From: Draconibacterium orientale
Lineage (GTDB): Bacteria > Bacteroidota > Bacteroidia > Bacteroidales > FEN-979
DNA: 37,582 nt
Direction of reading: 5' to 3'
Assembly (NCBI GenBank): GCA_020719165.1
Contig: DYQT01000001.1
Coordinates: 45,781 to 83,362 of the forward strand
Shown here: piece after piece, positions 8,687 to 18,899 of the stretch
How positions within the stretch are numbered: position 1 is the stretch's first letter
Layout of the letters: each line of letters opens with the position of its first letter
The notes under the pieces: generated by a model
The model's database searches: none
Seen by the model: the letters and a program-made list of their open reading frames with translations, nothing else
What the model was told of the DNA's origin: nothing
Translations under genes and position numbers: made by a program

Positions 8687-10468
8687 CTATATTCTCCCAC
8701 CCCGCCTTCTGAATTCACGGGCAAAATACTCAATTGAATCGCGATTAGTTGTGTTATTCAGGTAATAAAAATAGAGGCTTCGATAAGCTTCTTTAAGTTC
8801 AGGATCAATGGAAAGCGAGCGACGCCACACGGTAGCCGCTCGCTTTTCGTTTCCGGAATACACAAGATACAACCCCAGGTTATAAAAGGCAATTGAGTTT
8901 TTCGGATCAAGCTTTACAGCAATTTCTGATCGTTCCACTGCTTTTTCATACTGTCCCTTTTCAAAAAAATCCCGTGCAGAGGCAACACACAATTTAACAT
9001 AATTAGAATCTGCTTCCGGGTCGGTAAATCCTGTTGCGCGCGCCTCATTGAACAGGATAAACGCAGTATCATAATTCTTCTTCTCCACAAAATAGATCAT
9101 ACCCAAATGGTAAAGAAATCTGGGATGCTTTTTCAAAACAATCGCTTTCCGCAGATATTTTTCAAATGAGACATAATCCTTATTCTTGAAGTATGAACGC
9201 CCCAGGAAATATTTGAACCAGGCTCTTTCAGGTTTATAAGAGATGGAGGAACCCCAAAAAGAATTGGCGTCATGATACCTGCTTCCAAGAAACAATGAAT
9301 TACCAGCCAGAATAATCAACAAAATGGCCAGCACAGCCTTAGGCAGTCTGTTTTTAAGCAAGAACCAGTGCTCCGGAACAATCACAAGAAGCGAAATCAG
9401 AAAACCGGCAAGGGGTAAATAGGATCGATGCACCAGGTAATCGTAATTATCGGCAGAGGTATCGAGCCTTACAAACATATTGGGCAGTGAAAAAGAGAAA
9501 TACCAAATCAACCCGAACACAAACAGCCATATCACTTTTTCTTTTCTGAAAAGAAACACTCCAGCGATCAGCAAAATAAAAAGTATCCCCAGTCCGGTAA
9601 AAATAGCGGTGTAAACCGGCGTCACAGCCAGATTAAAAGGAAGCAGGAATTTTGCGATGATCTCAAAAGGGAATGGATAATTTGCGATTAATGCCCATAT
9701 TCCCAATTGCCAGGTGCCAACACGTGAAATGGAATTTGTGCGCAGGAAAAACCATGCGATAGTTACTAAAGAAACCCCGGCAAAGAGTAATATTTTCCGG
9801 GAATCGAAAGACAATTGCTTCTTTGAAAAAAGGTAAAGTAAAAGTAAAAACGGCAGTAGAATACCCGACTCCTTAGAAAACAGCGCCATAAAAAAACAAA
9901 GAACAGCCGTAAAAAGCTGTAAAACTTTTCCCCTTCGGAACCAGGTAATGCTCAGCGCCATAAAAAGTATTCCGAATAAGGTCACCAACAAATCATTTCG
10001 GGCAGGAATCCAAAACACCGCACTTGCCATGAGCGGGTGGATGGAGAAGATCAAAGTACCAACAATTGATTTATTCGGCGAAAACCCCAGTATTTGGAGC
10101 AGCCAGAACAGACTAAGACAGCATAGGATGTGATAAACCAGACTCATGAAGTGATAAAATCCGGGATTTGTTTTTGCCACCTGCGCGTCAAGCATCAACG
10201 AAACATTCAGCATGGGCCGGTAATAGGGACTCATATTATTAAAAAAAGCATCTGTTTTAAAAGCTTTTAATAAATTGTCGGGGTTGGTAATTTTGGCCTG
10301 ATTATCCAAAATAAGTATATCGTCGTCAAAATAAACATACCCGTTGCGGAGAGAAGGTATAAATAGAAGCAACGGTATCAAAACAATTAACAAATACGAA
10401 TACTTAACAAGCATATTTACAGGCTCTGGCTTGCTAGTCTTCAATGGTTTAACAGAACTTTTCGTCAT
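8687..10468 (-). CDS. Polytopic membrane protein with C-terminal TPR repeats (TMTC/GT-C glycosyltransferase-like)
   Basis: Multiple hydrophobic helices; N-terminal 'GYVYFDDDILILDN' acidic loop; 'YYRPMLNVSLMLD'; 'HPLMASAVFWIPARNDLLVTLFG'; TPRs at the C-terminus. About the same length and layout as the 24660..26435 product. Confidence 0.8.
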   Translation of the reverse strand: MTKSSVKPLKTSKPEPVNMLVKYSYLLIVLIPLLLFIPSLRNGYVYFDDDILILDNQAKITNPDNLLKAFKTDAFFNNMSPYYRPMLNVSLMLDAQVAKTNPGFYHFMSLVYHILCCLSLFWLLQILGFSPNKSIVGTLIFSIHPLMASAVFWIPARNDLLVTLFGILFMALSITWFRRGKVLQLFTAVLCFFMALFSKESGILLPFLLLLYLFSKKQLSFDSRKILLFAGVSLVTIAWFFLRTNSISRVGTWQLGIWALIANYPFPFEIIAKFLLPFNLAVTPVYTAIFTGLGILFILLIAGVFLFRKEKVIWLFVFGLIWYFSFSLPNMFVRLDTSADNYDYLVHRSYLPLAGFLISLLVIVPEHWFLLKNRLPKAVLAILLIILAGNSLFLGSRYHDANSFWGSSISYKPERAWFKYFLGRSYFKNKDYVSFEKYLRKAIVLKKHPRFLYHLGMIYFVEKKNYDTAFILFNEARATGFTDPEADSNYVKLCVASARDFFEKGQYEKAVERSEIAVKLDPKNSIAFYNLGLYLVYSGNEKRAATVWRRSLSIDPELKEAYRSLYFYYLNNTTNRDSIEYFAREFRRRGGRI

Positions 10469-10541
10469 TGTATAATCGCTCAGGAAACAATGTGTAAATA
10501 TGCGAAAAATCTGTAAAACTATTTAGAATTGTTATATTTTC

Positions 10542-10549
10542 TATATTTG
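10542..10549 (+). promoter_or_regulatory. Bacteroidetes-type -7 element (TATATTTG) upstream of the TPR/GT-C gene at 10569
   Basis: Matches TAnnTTTG, 19 nt before the start codon. No well-spaced -33 TTTG was identified. Confidence 0.4.
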
Positions 10550-10568
10550 CCTAATTAAAATTCAGCCG

Positions 10569-13121
10569 ATGCACAAGAAGGAAAGTGTTACTCTTTTTCA
10601 GTCAAAATTATTCTGGAGCGTTCTGATTGCTGTGGTTACCATCATTGTATTTTTTCCCACCCTGTTTAATAGTCTCACCAATTGGGACGACAGGGTTTAC
10701 GTGAATGAAAACACTTATATCACAGTGTTTTCATGGGATAACATCAAGTGGATTTTCAGCAATTCATACATGGGAAATTATCATCCATTAACCATGCTTT
10801 CATTGGCGCTGGACTATCAAATCAGCCAGGTAAATCCTTTCACCTTTCATTTAACCAATCTGTTATTGCATTCAGGCAATGCGGTACTTGTGTTTTTGGT
10901 GTTTTTTGCGCTGACTAAACGACTAAATCTTTCGATCATCGTCGGGTTATTGTTCGGGGTTCACACATTGCATGTTGAGTCTGTTTCGTGGGTGTCGGAA
11001 CGCAAGGATGTCTTATATGCTTTTTTCTATCTTCTTTCGCTCTATTTTTATGTTCAATTCAATAATACGAAAGAATCAAAATCATACTGGTTAAGTCTTG
11101 TTTTTTTTATGCTGTCACTTTTATCAAAAGGGCAGGCAGTATCATTGGCCATCACACTTTTCCTGATCGACTATTTTCAGAATAAAAAACTACTTGATCA
11201 AAAAAAACTTATTGAAAAAATTCCATATTTTATATTAGCCTTGATATTCGGCATCGTGGCCATTCAGGCCCAGCAGGGAGTTTCAGCCACAGAAATGGTG
11301 AATACTGAAGGTCAGCAACGGATTTTCTTTTCCTCATATGGGTTCCTGCTATATTTAGGCAAACTTATCCTGCCAATTTACTTGTCGGCCTATTATCCCT
11401 ATCCAAATCTCGCTGCCGGGGTAGATTTGCCCATTCAATACTATCTCGCTCCTGTTTTTGTAATCGCTTTTTTCGTGCTTCTTTTTATCAGTTATAAACG
11501 GTCAAAGCCTGTTTTCTTCGGGCTGAGCTTTTTTCTGGTAAACATTTTTCTATTATTACAACTTTTACCGGTTGGGGGTGCGATTATGGCAGACCGTTAT
11601 GCCTATATCCCGTCGGTAGGATATTGCTTTCTGTTTGGTTTTTTAATATTGAAGAAAGAATATATTCCGAAAATAAACATCTCCTATGCTATTGTTGCCG
11701 CTTATTTGTTGGTATTGGGGGTGATGACCTTTTCACGAACGATGGTCTGGAAAAACAATTTCACCCTTTGGACAGATGTGGTAAAAAAGAACAGTGAAGT
11801 GCCACTCGCCTGGTACAATTTAGGCAATGCGCACAGTGACACACTTAACTACAAGGAGGCAATTTCAAATTATGATCAATCCATCAGGGTTTCCCCCTTG
11901 TATTACAGCGCTTATATAAACAGAGCCAATGCCAAAACCAAATTGAATGATCATGTTGGCGCCATTGAAGATTTGAATTTTGTAATCTCCCATGATTCTT
12001 CATTGGTAAATGCCTATATAAACCGGGCTTTGGCACGGCGTAACCTACAGGATTATAAAGGCTCGCTTGAAGATTACAAGATTGCGATAAGGATGAAACC
12101 AACGCAACCGGAATTGTATATGAGCCGGGGCAACGTTCTTTTTGATCTGAAAGACAACGAGGGGGCGTTGAAAGATTTTGCGAAGGCATTGGAAATCAAT
12201 CCAAAAATGGTAGACGCATATGCTAATCTTGCATTTGTCAAGAAAGCAATGGGGAATCTTGCAGGAGCCATCAGCGATTATGACAAAGCCATTGAGCTTA
12301 ATCCGAATAACAGTGAATACTATAATAACAGGGGGAATCTTAAGTTTCAGATGGGTCGCAACGAGGAAGCTCTCGCAGATTACGGACGGGGCATGAAAGC
12401 AAACCCTAAAGAATATCTGTCCTATAAAAACCGGGGAGCGATCTTCTTTATCCTTAAAGATTATCCATCGGCATTAAACGACTATTCGGAAGCAATCAAA
12501 CTAAATCCCGCGGTGGCCGATTTATGGTTTACGCGGTCGCTTATTAAAAAGGAGATGGGCGATATGAGCGGCGCTGCTGCCGATTATAAAAAAACAGTTG
12601 AATTGGATGCCAATTTTGGCAATGAAATGTACAGTTCGAAATTGGGATTAAAACCAATTCAAACAATTCCGCCTTATGAACAAATGAACAAAGAGGCACT
12701 GAATTTAGACAACCAGGGCATGTATCAGGATGCCATTAACATGTATAAAAAAGCGCTTGTTCTAAAACCTGATTATGCAGAGGCATGGTACAATCTTGGG
12801 AACACCTATGGTAAAACAGGCAAATTTCCTGATGCCATCGCTTCATTTAACAGTGCTATCGCATCGAAAAAGAATTTTTCAGAAGCTTATGCCGGTCGCG
12901 GAATCGCGAATGCAAGTCAGGGGAAAATTCAGGACGCCCTAAAAGACATGAGTGCAGCAATCAAACTCAAACCCGATTATGCCATGGTTTATCTCAACCG
13001 GGCCCTGATCTATCTTAATAACGGCAAAAAGGAGTTGGCATGTGTCGACCTTCAAAAAGCAGTGCAACTCGGCTACAAAGAGGCCTATGAAATTTACCAA
13101 AAAGAGTGTCAGGGAAAATAA
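10569..13121 (+). CDS. Polytopic TMTC-like GT-C protein with a long C-terminal TPR array
   Basis: 'SLTNWDDRVYVNENTYI...NYHPLTMLSLALDYQ...HVESVSWVSERKDVLYAFFYLLSLYFYV' followed by many TPR units ('AWYNLGNAHSDTLNYKEAISNYDQSIRVSP' etc.). Confidence 0.85.
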   Translation: MHKKESVTLFQSKLFWSVLIAVVTIIVFFPTLFNSLTNWDDRVYVNENTYITVFSWDNIKWIFSNSYMGNYHPLTMLSLALDYQISQVNPFTFHLTNLLLHSGNAVLVFLVFFALTKRLNLSIIVGLLFGVHTLHVESVSWVSERKDVLYAFFYLLSLYFYVQFNNTKESKSYWLSLVFFMLSLLSKGQAVSLAITLFLIDYFQNKKLLDQKKLIEKIPYFILALIFGIVAIQAQQGVSATEMVNTEGQQRIFFSSYGFLLYLGKLILPIYLSAYYPYPNLAAGVDLPIQYYLAPVFVIAFFVLLFISYKRSKPVFFGLSFFLVNIFLLLQLLPVGGAIMADRYAYIPSVGYCFLFGFLILKKEYIPKINISYAIVAAYLLVLGVMTFSRTMVWKNNFTLWTDVVKKNSEVPLAWYNLGNAHSDTLNYKEAISNYDQSIRVSPLYYSAYINRANAKTKLNDHVGAIEDLNFVISHDSSLVNAYINRALARRNLQDYKGSLEDYKIAIRMKPTQPELYMSRGNVLFDLKDNEGALKDFAKALEINPKMVDAYANLAFVKKAMGNLAGAISDYDKAIELNPNNSEYYNNRGNLKFQMGRNEEALADYGRGMKANPKEYLSYKNRGAIFFILKDYPSALNDYSEAIKLNPAVADLWFTRSLIKKEMGDMSGAAADYKKTVELDANFGNEMYSSKLGLKPIQTIPPYEQMNKEALNLDNQGMYQDAINMYKKALVLKPDYAEAWYNLGNTYGKTGKFPDAIASFNSAIASKKNFSEAYAGRGIANASQGKIQDALKDMSAAIKLKPDYAMVYLNRALIYLNNGKKELACVDLQKAVQLGYKEAYEIYQKECQGK

Positions 13122-13161
13122 TGAAAAGAAAAGAAAACTGCATATTGGCAAAAAACAGCAT

Positions 13162-15648
13162 ATGAAGCAAAAAACAATCTCTAAGCCAGCCATCAAAACG
13201 GCAATCAAACCCCCTGTAAAAAAGGAGATAAAGAAAACTCCGACGACTCCGTTTTTCCTCGATCCATATATGAACAAATATGGTGTATGGATCATGATGG
13301 GACTGGTTTCAGTGCTAATATTGCTAATTTTTCATAATTTTATTGCCGGAAATATTTTCTATTTGTTTAAAGATATCGGGAGTGACACCCTAAATCAATC
13401 CTTTCCCATATATAAATCCCTGACCAAATACATCAACTCTGAAGGATTTCCGATGTGGTCATTTGACCAGGGAATGGGTCAGGAGATAATATCGACAAGT
13501 TTGGTCGATCCCTTTTATTGGATCATCTATTTTTTCGGGGAGAACAATGTTGCATATGGTATGCTATGGACTGAATTAACAAAAATAGTTCTGACTGCTT
13601 TTGTTTTTTTCAAGTTTCTGAGCGTGCTGAAATTTTCCAACACGAACGCATTGATTGGAGCGCTTTTATACTCGTTTAGCGGGTTTATGATTGTTGGAGG
13701 CTCCTGGATCGTGTTTTCTGCAGAAGCCTGCTATATGGCAATACTCCTACTGGGTTTTGAATTGTATTTTACACGGAATTCGTGGTATTTATTCCCTATT
13801 GCCATTGCACTGATAAGCGCCATGCGACCTTTCGACCTTTACTTTTACGGCCTATTTCTGATATTCTATTTTCTTTTCAGACATTTTTCTTCTGATAAAT
13901 TTTCCTGGAAGTTTCTTATCACAAATGGGCTAAAACTATTGGCATTGTCGATACTGGGAATTTTAATCAGTACATTCTTTTTTGTTAGTGGAGTGCAATT
14001 AATGCTCGATAGTCCGCGTGTTAGCGGAAGCTCTTCCTATTTCAATCTTTTACTTTCAAGGTCATTATTCTTTCTTGAGCAGCCAATCCATTACATCACT
14101 GTTATATTCCGGACCTTTTCAAATGACATGTTGGGCAATGGCAGTAACTTCAGGGGCTGGGGTAATTATCTTGAGGCACCGATGACCTACATTGGAATAC
14201 TTCCTTTGGTGCTTTTTTCGCAAGTTTTTGTGCTGCTTGACAGAAGGAAAAAAATTGTATATTCAATTTTCCTGGCAATTTTTCTTATTCCGGTTGTTTT
14301 TCCTTTTTTCAGGTATGCCTTTTGGGCCTTTGCCGGTGATTATTACCGCGGATTTTCCATCATTATTTCATTTACAATGTTGCTTTTCTCTCTTCAGGTG
14401 ATAAACGAGATTGAAAAGCAGAAAAAAATCAATCTGATCCTCTTACTGGCCAGTTCGGTAATGTTGCTTGTTCTGCTATATTACCCATACACCGGAATTG
14501 AACAGGTGATCAACAAAGAGCAACAGTCCATTGTTGCCTTCCTGATAGTTTTGTACACCATTTTAGCCTACCTTTTCAGTCATACAAAAAACAAAGGCCT
14601 TGTTCTGGGGTTATTTGTACTGGTTATATTCATTGAATTGGGCTACATGAACTATAAAACCGTTAATAACAGGGTGTGTCTTACCAATAAAGAGTATCTC
14701 CAAAAGGTTGGTTACAATGATTATACGGTTGAGGCGATCGATTATCTCAAGAAGACTGACCCAACCTTTTTCAGGATTAATAAAGACTACAATTCCGGTC
14801 CGACGGAACACACCAGCTACAATGATGCTAAAGCACAAGGATATTATGGTACCATGTCGTACTATTCGTTTAATCAGAAATATTACATTCGCTTTCTGGA
14901 GGAAACAGAGGTAATCCATAAAGGGAATGAAACTGAATCACGTTGGGCGCCCGGCGTATCGGGACGGCCTCTCCTTCAGATTTTCAGCAGCATCAAATAC
15001 AACCTGAGTAAAAGTACCAAGCCTGCATTTATGCAAATGGGCTACGATTCAATATACCAGGTCGGAGATGTTAAGATTCTGCGAAACCACTTTTTTCTCC
15101 CGCTGGGGAACACCTACGACAAATATATCCCGCTCTCAAAATATCAAAAGTTATCCCGTCTGCAAAAGGATCTTGTTCTTTTACAAGCTGTTGTTACGGA
15201 GGAACCAGTATCAGCGGATTATAAAAAACTTACAGAATTCAACGTTTCTGACACCATGCCCATACCTACCTGGGTAGCCATCGGCAACGCGTGTGAAGAG
15301 CGGAAAAAAGACACGCTCCAAATCCAGCGTTTTTCCAACAACCATCTCAAAGGTACAATAGCCCTGAAGGAGCCCCGGTTGTTGTTTTTCAGCATACCAT
15401 TTGACAGAGGCTGGAATGCCATTGTTGACGGTAAAGAGACAAAGCCCATGCTTTGTAATCTTGGTTTTAATGGTATCATGCTGGATTCGGGTCAGCATAC
15501 CATTGAAATGTATTATAAACCACCCTATTTTACAACCACCATCCTGCTGTCGTTATCAGGCATTGTTCTATATTTTGTATGCGTTTTAATAGATTTAGCC
15601 ATAAAAAGAAAAAAGCGCAAAACCCTGGTTGACAATCCGGCTACTTGA
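13162..15648 (+). CDS. YfhO family polytopic membrane protein
   Basis: 'DTLNQSFPIYKSLTKYINSEGFPMWSFDQGMGQEI' and many TM helices are YfhO-like. The listed ORF opens at 13042; the in-frame ATG at 13162 (MKQKTISKP...) avoids the long overlap with the upstream CDS and is the likelier start. Confidence 0.75.
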   Translation: MKQKTISKPAIKTAIKPPVKKEIKKTPTTPFFLDPYMNKYGVWIMMGLVSVLILLIFHNFIAGNIFYLFKDIGSDTLNQSFPIYKSLTKYINSEGFPMWSFDQGMGQEIISTSLVDPFYWIIYFFGENNVAYGMLWTELTKIVLTAFVFFKFLSVLKFSNTNALIGALLYSFSGFMIVGGSWIVFSAEACYMAILLLGFELYFTRNSWYLFPIAIALISAMRPFDLYFYGLFLIFYFLFRHFSSDKFSWKFLITNGLKLLALSILGILISTFFFVSGVQLMLDSPRVSGSSSYFNLLLSRSLFFLEQPIHYITVIFRTFSNDMLGNGSNFRGWGNYLEAPMTYIGILPLVLFSQVFVLLDRRKKIVYSIFLAIFLIPVVFPFFRYAFWAFAGDYYRGFSIIISFTMLLFSLQVINEIEKQKKINLILLLASSVMLLVLLYYPYTGIEQVINKEQQSIVAFLIVLYTILAYLFSHTKNKGLVLGLFVLVIFIELGYMNYKTVNNRVCLTNKEYLQKVGYNDYTVEAIDYLKKTDPTFFRINKDYNSGPTEHTSYNDAKAQGYYGTMSYYSFNQKYYIRFLEETEVIHKGNETESRWAPGVSGRPLLQIFSSIKYNLSKSTKPAFMQMGYDSIYQVGDVKILRNHFFLPLGNTYDKYIPLSKYQKLSRLQKDLVLLQAVVTEEPVSADYKKLTEFNVSDTMPIPTWVAIGNACEERKKDTLQIQRFSNNHLKGTIALKEPRLLFFSIPFDRGWNAIVDGKETKPMLCNLGFNGIMLDSGQHTIEMYYKPPYFTTTILLSLSGIVLYFVCVLIDLAIKRKKRKTLVDNPAT

Positions 15649-16057
15649 GCGCCCAGTATTTAAACCCTGTAAAATTAATCACGATTACCAAAGGCAGAAT
15701 TAAAAACTGCAGATAAAACGGATCGGCAAGAGTTGCTGAAACCAATAGTTTCAGCAGAACCATGTTTATTGCATAAGAGGTACAATATACAACAAAGTAC
15801 TTTGGCAGTCTCTTTCGGAATTCCAGCTTTTCCTCCGGCTTAAAAACAAAGGCAAAATTGATTACGTAGGTAAATAAAACGCCAAATATCCATGATATGC
15901 TGAATGAACCCAGATAATGGATTTCAAATAGCCGAAGGCATACAAGGTAAACTATTGTTGAAAGTGCTGCATTGGAGATGCCTACAAGCACATACTTATA
16001 AAATTGCAGGCTGAAGATGTTTTGTTGAACAAGTCTTACAAAGCGGTGTACCTTCAT
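15641..16057 (-). CDS. GtrA family protein (small 4-TM flippase-like)
   Basis: 138 aa; 'FYKYVLVGISNAALSTIVYLVCLRLF...ISWIFGVLFTYVINFAFVFKPEEK...LVIVINFTGFKYWALK' is the GtrA pattern. Confidence 0.85.
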   Translation of the reverse strand: MKVHRFVRLVQQNIFSLQFYKYVLVGISNAALSTIVYLVCLRLFEIHYLGSFSISWIFGVLFTYVINFAFVFKPEEKLEFRKRLPKYFVVYCTSYAINMVLLKLLVSATLADPFYLQFLILPLVIVINFTGFKYWALK

Positions 16058-17880
16058 TTTCTCAATCTGTAATAACTCAACCCGGTGTATTGGTAAAATG
16101 AAGGAAGGATATTTGTAACCTTCTCAAAATAGTAGTCTTGTTTATAAAGGTAGTGGTAATAGGCGCGCAAGAAATTATTAAAATTGTCCTCTGAAATGAA
16201 AATCACATTGTTCATAGCACTGATTTTCTTAAATAATTCGGCGTGATCGTAAGTACCGAACTTAGCCAATAGTTGATCTTGTGTTTCGGGCGCCAGGGAA
16301 AGTTCGATGGTTAAATACACATAACAATTCTTATTCTTGAAATTGATTTCTTTAATCGGATCAGTTGCGTTATGCATTTCCCAACTCCGTAACGTGGTGG
16401 GAATGAAAATTGTATTGCTGAAATTCGAGTTCATGTCATCGAACATCATGTGATTTATTTTCCCAAATGCATCGTAGCGGGATATTGCTTCCTTATTTGC
16501 GCTGGAATATTTCGGAATTGCGGCCAAAGAAACAGCAATGGGGAAAGTTATTAGGAGATACCACAGCTTTTTTTCAAAGTGAAACATGGAAAACAAGTAG
16601 ATCAAGTTTGAAAAAGTAAGTACAACCAGCAACGGATTAAAAATCCGGGCAGGCAACTTCATAAAATAGCTCATCGCAGCAATTACCACGATAAAAAATA
16701 CCTGAAAAAGGAGGTATTTAAGAAATCCGATGTAATTATGCTTAACAGATGTTACAAACCATATGAACACGATAAATAAAAACGCGTAATTCAAGTTAGC
16801 CGCGACTTTATTTTCTGCATTCAAACTATCTAAAAACACGCCAAATTCATCTTTAAATTTCAACTCGTTTCCGCTTGGGATCAGAGGAGATTGTTGAGTT
16901 AGTTTTTTCAGAAAGGGAACCGAGATCACATTATTGTCACTGCAATATCGTGCGTTGACCATTGCGTTGTATGCGATCGTATCATTGATGTTCTGCGGAA
17001 CATAAGCCGCAGCATTTCTGTAATCAATGAGCTGTCTGATGATTTCTGTCTTTTCTAAAAATTCGTTGTTTCGCTGATTATTCCGCTTTGAAATTACATC
17101 GATCGTTGTTATAGCCAGAATGAACATCAACACCGGTAACATAAATTTAAGAAGAAACGGGAAAATATTTTTCTGAAAAACAACAAACAAAACTGCAAAT
17201 ACAAAGCCAAAGGCGAAACCCAGGTATCCTGCATCAAGCCTTGTACAATGGCCAATGACATAGGTTAAAACCGGAAAAATTAAAATCCATTTGTTGCTTT
17301 TCAGAATCTCAGAATTTACATATAATACTCCTAAAAGGATTATGAAGCTTGAAGTTACCAGGATAGAGGGGCGTGTGAAATTAATCCAATAGATATTTTG
17401 AAAATATATCCCAAAACAGAAAGCAATAAAGATCAGGATAATCAAGGGGAAGGCAATTCTGTTTTTCGCTGCTAAATAAAGGGTAATGAAGATATTAAAC
17501 AATGAACCCAAAAGCAGCAAAAACATCGAAAATCCATACCAGCCAATATTCGGGAGGTACTTATAGAGGAAAATGTATAAAGAAATGGTGAATTTATATA
17601 CTGAAACAAAATTATCATACGGCAATGGAGAGGCGAATCCTTTCATGGCCATCACATATCGGGGATCGTCGTTCATTTCGAAATATGAACCGAAGAACTG
17701 ATAGCAAAAAACAAGCACCAGCAATGATAATAAAAACCCAATTAAAGCAACAACTTTAAAATCATATTGTTTTGGCAACAGTTTCTTGTTGCCTGGTGCA
17801 TTCTTTTTTTTAAGAATCGTTGTTTTTTTTTCGTAAACAGAACTGCGTTGTTTTTTGATATTTGATTTACTCATCTTCAA
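16054..17880 (-). CDS. Large polytopic membrane protein, candidate GT-C-like glycosyltransferase of the Gtr-like cassette
   Basis: About 10 or more hydrophobic helices; 'FEMNDDPRYVMAMKGF' acidic motif after TM1. Stop/start overlap TCAT (16054..16057) with the GtrA gene. Confidence 0.65.
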   Translation of the reverse strand: MKMSKSNIKKQRSSVYEKKTTILKKKNAPGNKKLLPKQYDFKVVALIGFLLSLLVLVFCYQFFGSYFEMNDDPRYVMAMKGFASPLPYDNFVSVYKFTISLYIFLYKYLPNIGWYGFSMFLLLLGSLFNIFITLYLAAKNRIAFPLIILIFIAFCFGIYFQNIYWINFTRPSILVTSSFIILLGVLYVNSEILKSNKWILIFPVLTYVIGHCTRLDAGYLGFAFGFVFAVLFVVFQKNIFPFLLKFMLPVLMFILAITTIDVISKRNNQRNNEFLEKTEIIRQLIDYRNAAAYVPQNINDTIAYNAMVNARYCSDNNVISVPFLKKLTQQSPLIPSGNELKFKDEFGVFLDSLNAENKVAANLNYAFLFIVFIWFVTSVKHNYIGFLKYLLFQVFFIVVIAAMSYFMKLPARIFNPLLVVLTFSNLIYLFSMFHFEKKLWYLLITFPIAVSLAAIPKYSSANKEAISRYDAFGKINHMMFDDMNSNFSNTIFIPTTLRSWEMHNATDPIKEINFKNKNCYVYLTIELSLAPETQDQLLAKFGTYDHAELFKKISAMNNVIFISEDNFNNFLRAYYHYLYKQDYYFEKVTNILPSFYQYTGLSYYRLRK

Positions 17881-17940
17881 AACTGTTTAAGGTTCACTCT
17901 TGGAAATGAAATTTCTATTTTGATAATGGAACTGAGTATT

Positions 17941-18870
17941 TTATTTTGTTGTATAAATATCTTTAATAATGTAATTCGGCTTGTGTTTAACTTCATCATA
18001 AATTCTCCAGATATACTCTCCGATAACCCCCAACATGATCATAAGGAAACCTCCGATGATTAAAAACAGCATCATCAGCGGGGCCCAACCATTGAACGGA
18101 GTTTTGGCAATAAAGTAGGCATGTAAGATGGAAAATGAATAAATGAATCCGGAAAATGCAGTGACAAACCCGATCAGTGACATTAAACGAATCGGGAAAT
18201 AGCTTACATTTAAAAAAGCAGTCATGAAATTACCAAAACGCTTCACGAAATTATATCCGGATTTGCCATGTACTCTCTCTGCTCTGAGGTACGGCAGATA
18301 CTTGATTGTAAAACCAACCCAAAGGATATCTCCCTGGTAAAATCTGTTTTTTTCGGTAAGACTGTTTATTGCATCCATTGCTTTTCTGTCGAGCAAAGCA
18401 AAATCAAAACCGCCGGGTGGAAGTGTTGGCAGGGAGTATCTGAAAAGTTTGTAGGCAATTCGGGAGGTTATTGCCGAGGAGGTACTGTCGCTTCGTGCCT
18501 CCCGGTAATTAATGACAATTTCATTGTTATTTTCCCATTCTTCCAGCATTTTCGCGATCAATTCCGGCGGGTCCTGCAGATCAGCAGAAATATTAATGAC
18601 AGCGTCGCCGGTGGCATATTTCCACCCCGCCAAAATTCCCGCCATTTGACCGAAGTTTCTGGAAAAATTTATCACCTGCACTCCTGAGTCTTTGAGTTGT
18701 ATGGTTTTCAGGATATCCAGAGAATTATCATGGGAGCCATCATTGATAAATATCAGCTCATAAAGGAATGATTCGTTGTATGATTTGATTGTTGAAACAA
18801 GTTTTTCATACAAAATCCCAAGAGAGCCCTCATTATTATATACAGGAATGATAACAGATATTTTTTTCAT
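17941..18870 (-). CDS. Glycosyltransferase family 2 with two C-terminal TM helices (GtrB/DPM1-like polyprenyl-phosphate glycosyltransferase)
   Basis: 'ISVIIPVYNNEGSLGILYEKL...ELIFINDGSHDNSLDIL...NFSRNFGQMAGILAGWKYATGDAVINISADLQDPPELI...' and a TM-containing C-terminus '...GVIGEYIWRIYDEVKHKPNYIIKDI'. Confidence 0.92.
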   Translation of the reverse strand: MKKISVIIPVYNNEGSLGILYEKLVSTIKSYNESFLYELIFINDGSHDNSLDILKTIQLKDSGVQVINFSRNFGQMAGILAGWKYATGDAVINISADLQDPPELIAKMLEEWENNNEIVINYREARSDSTSSAITSRIAYKLFRYSLPTLPPGGFDFALLDRKAMDAINSLTEKNRFYQGDILWVGFTIKYLPYLRAERVHGKSGYNFVKRFGNFMTAFLNVSYFPIRLMSLIGFVTAFSGFIYSFSILHAYFIAKTPFNGWAPLMMLFLIIGGFLMIMLGVIGEYIWRIYDEVKHKPNYIIKDIYTTK

Positions 18871-18899
18871 GGATTGATATTAGCCGGGTAATTTCAATG

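Noticed and set aside
13042-13161. N-terminal extension of the YfhO-like ORF overlapping the TPR/GT-C gene
   Set aside because: Most of the extension lies inside the upstream CDS, and an in-frame ATG at 13162 gives a natural N-terminus.
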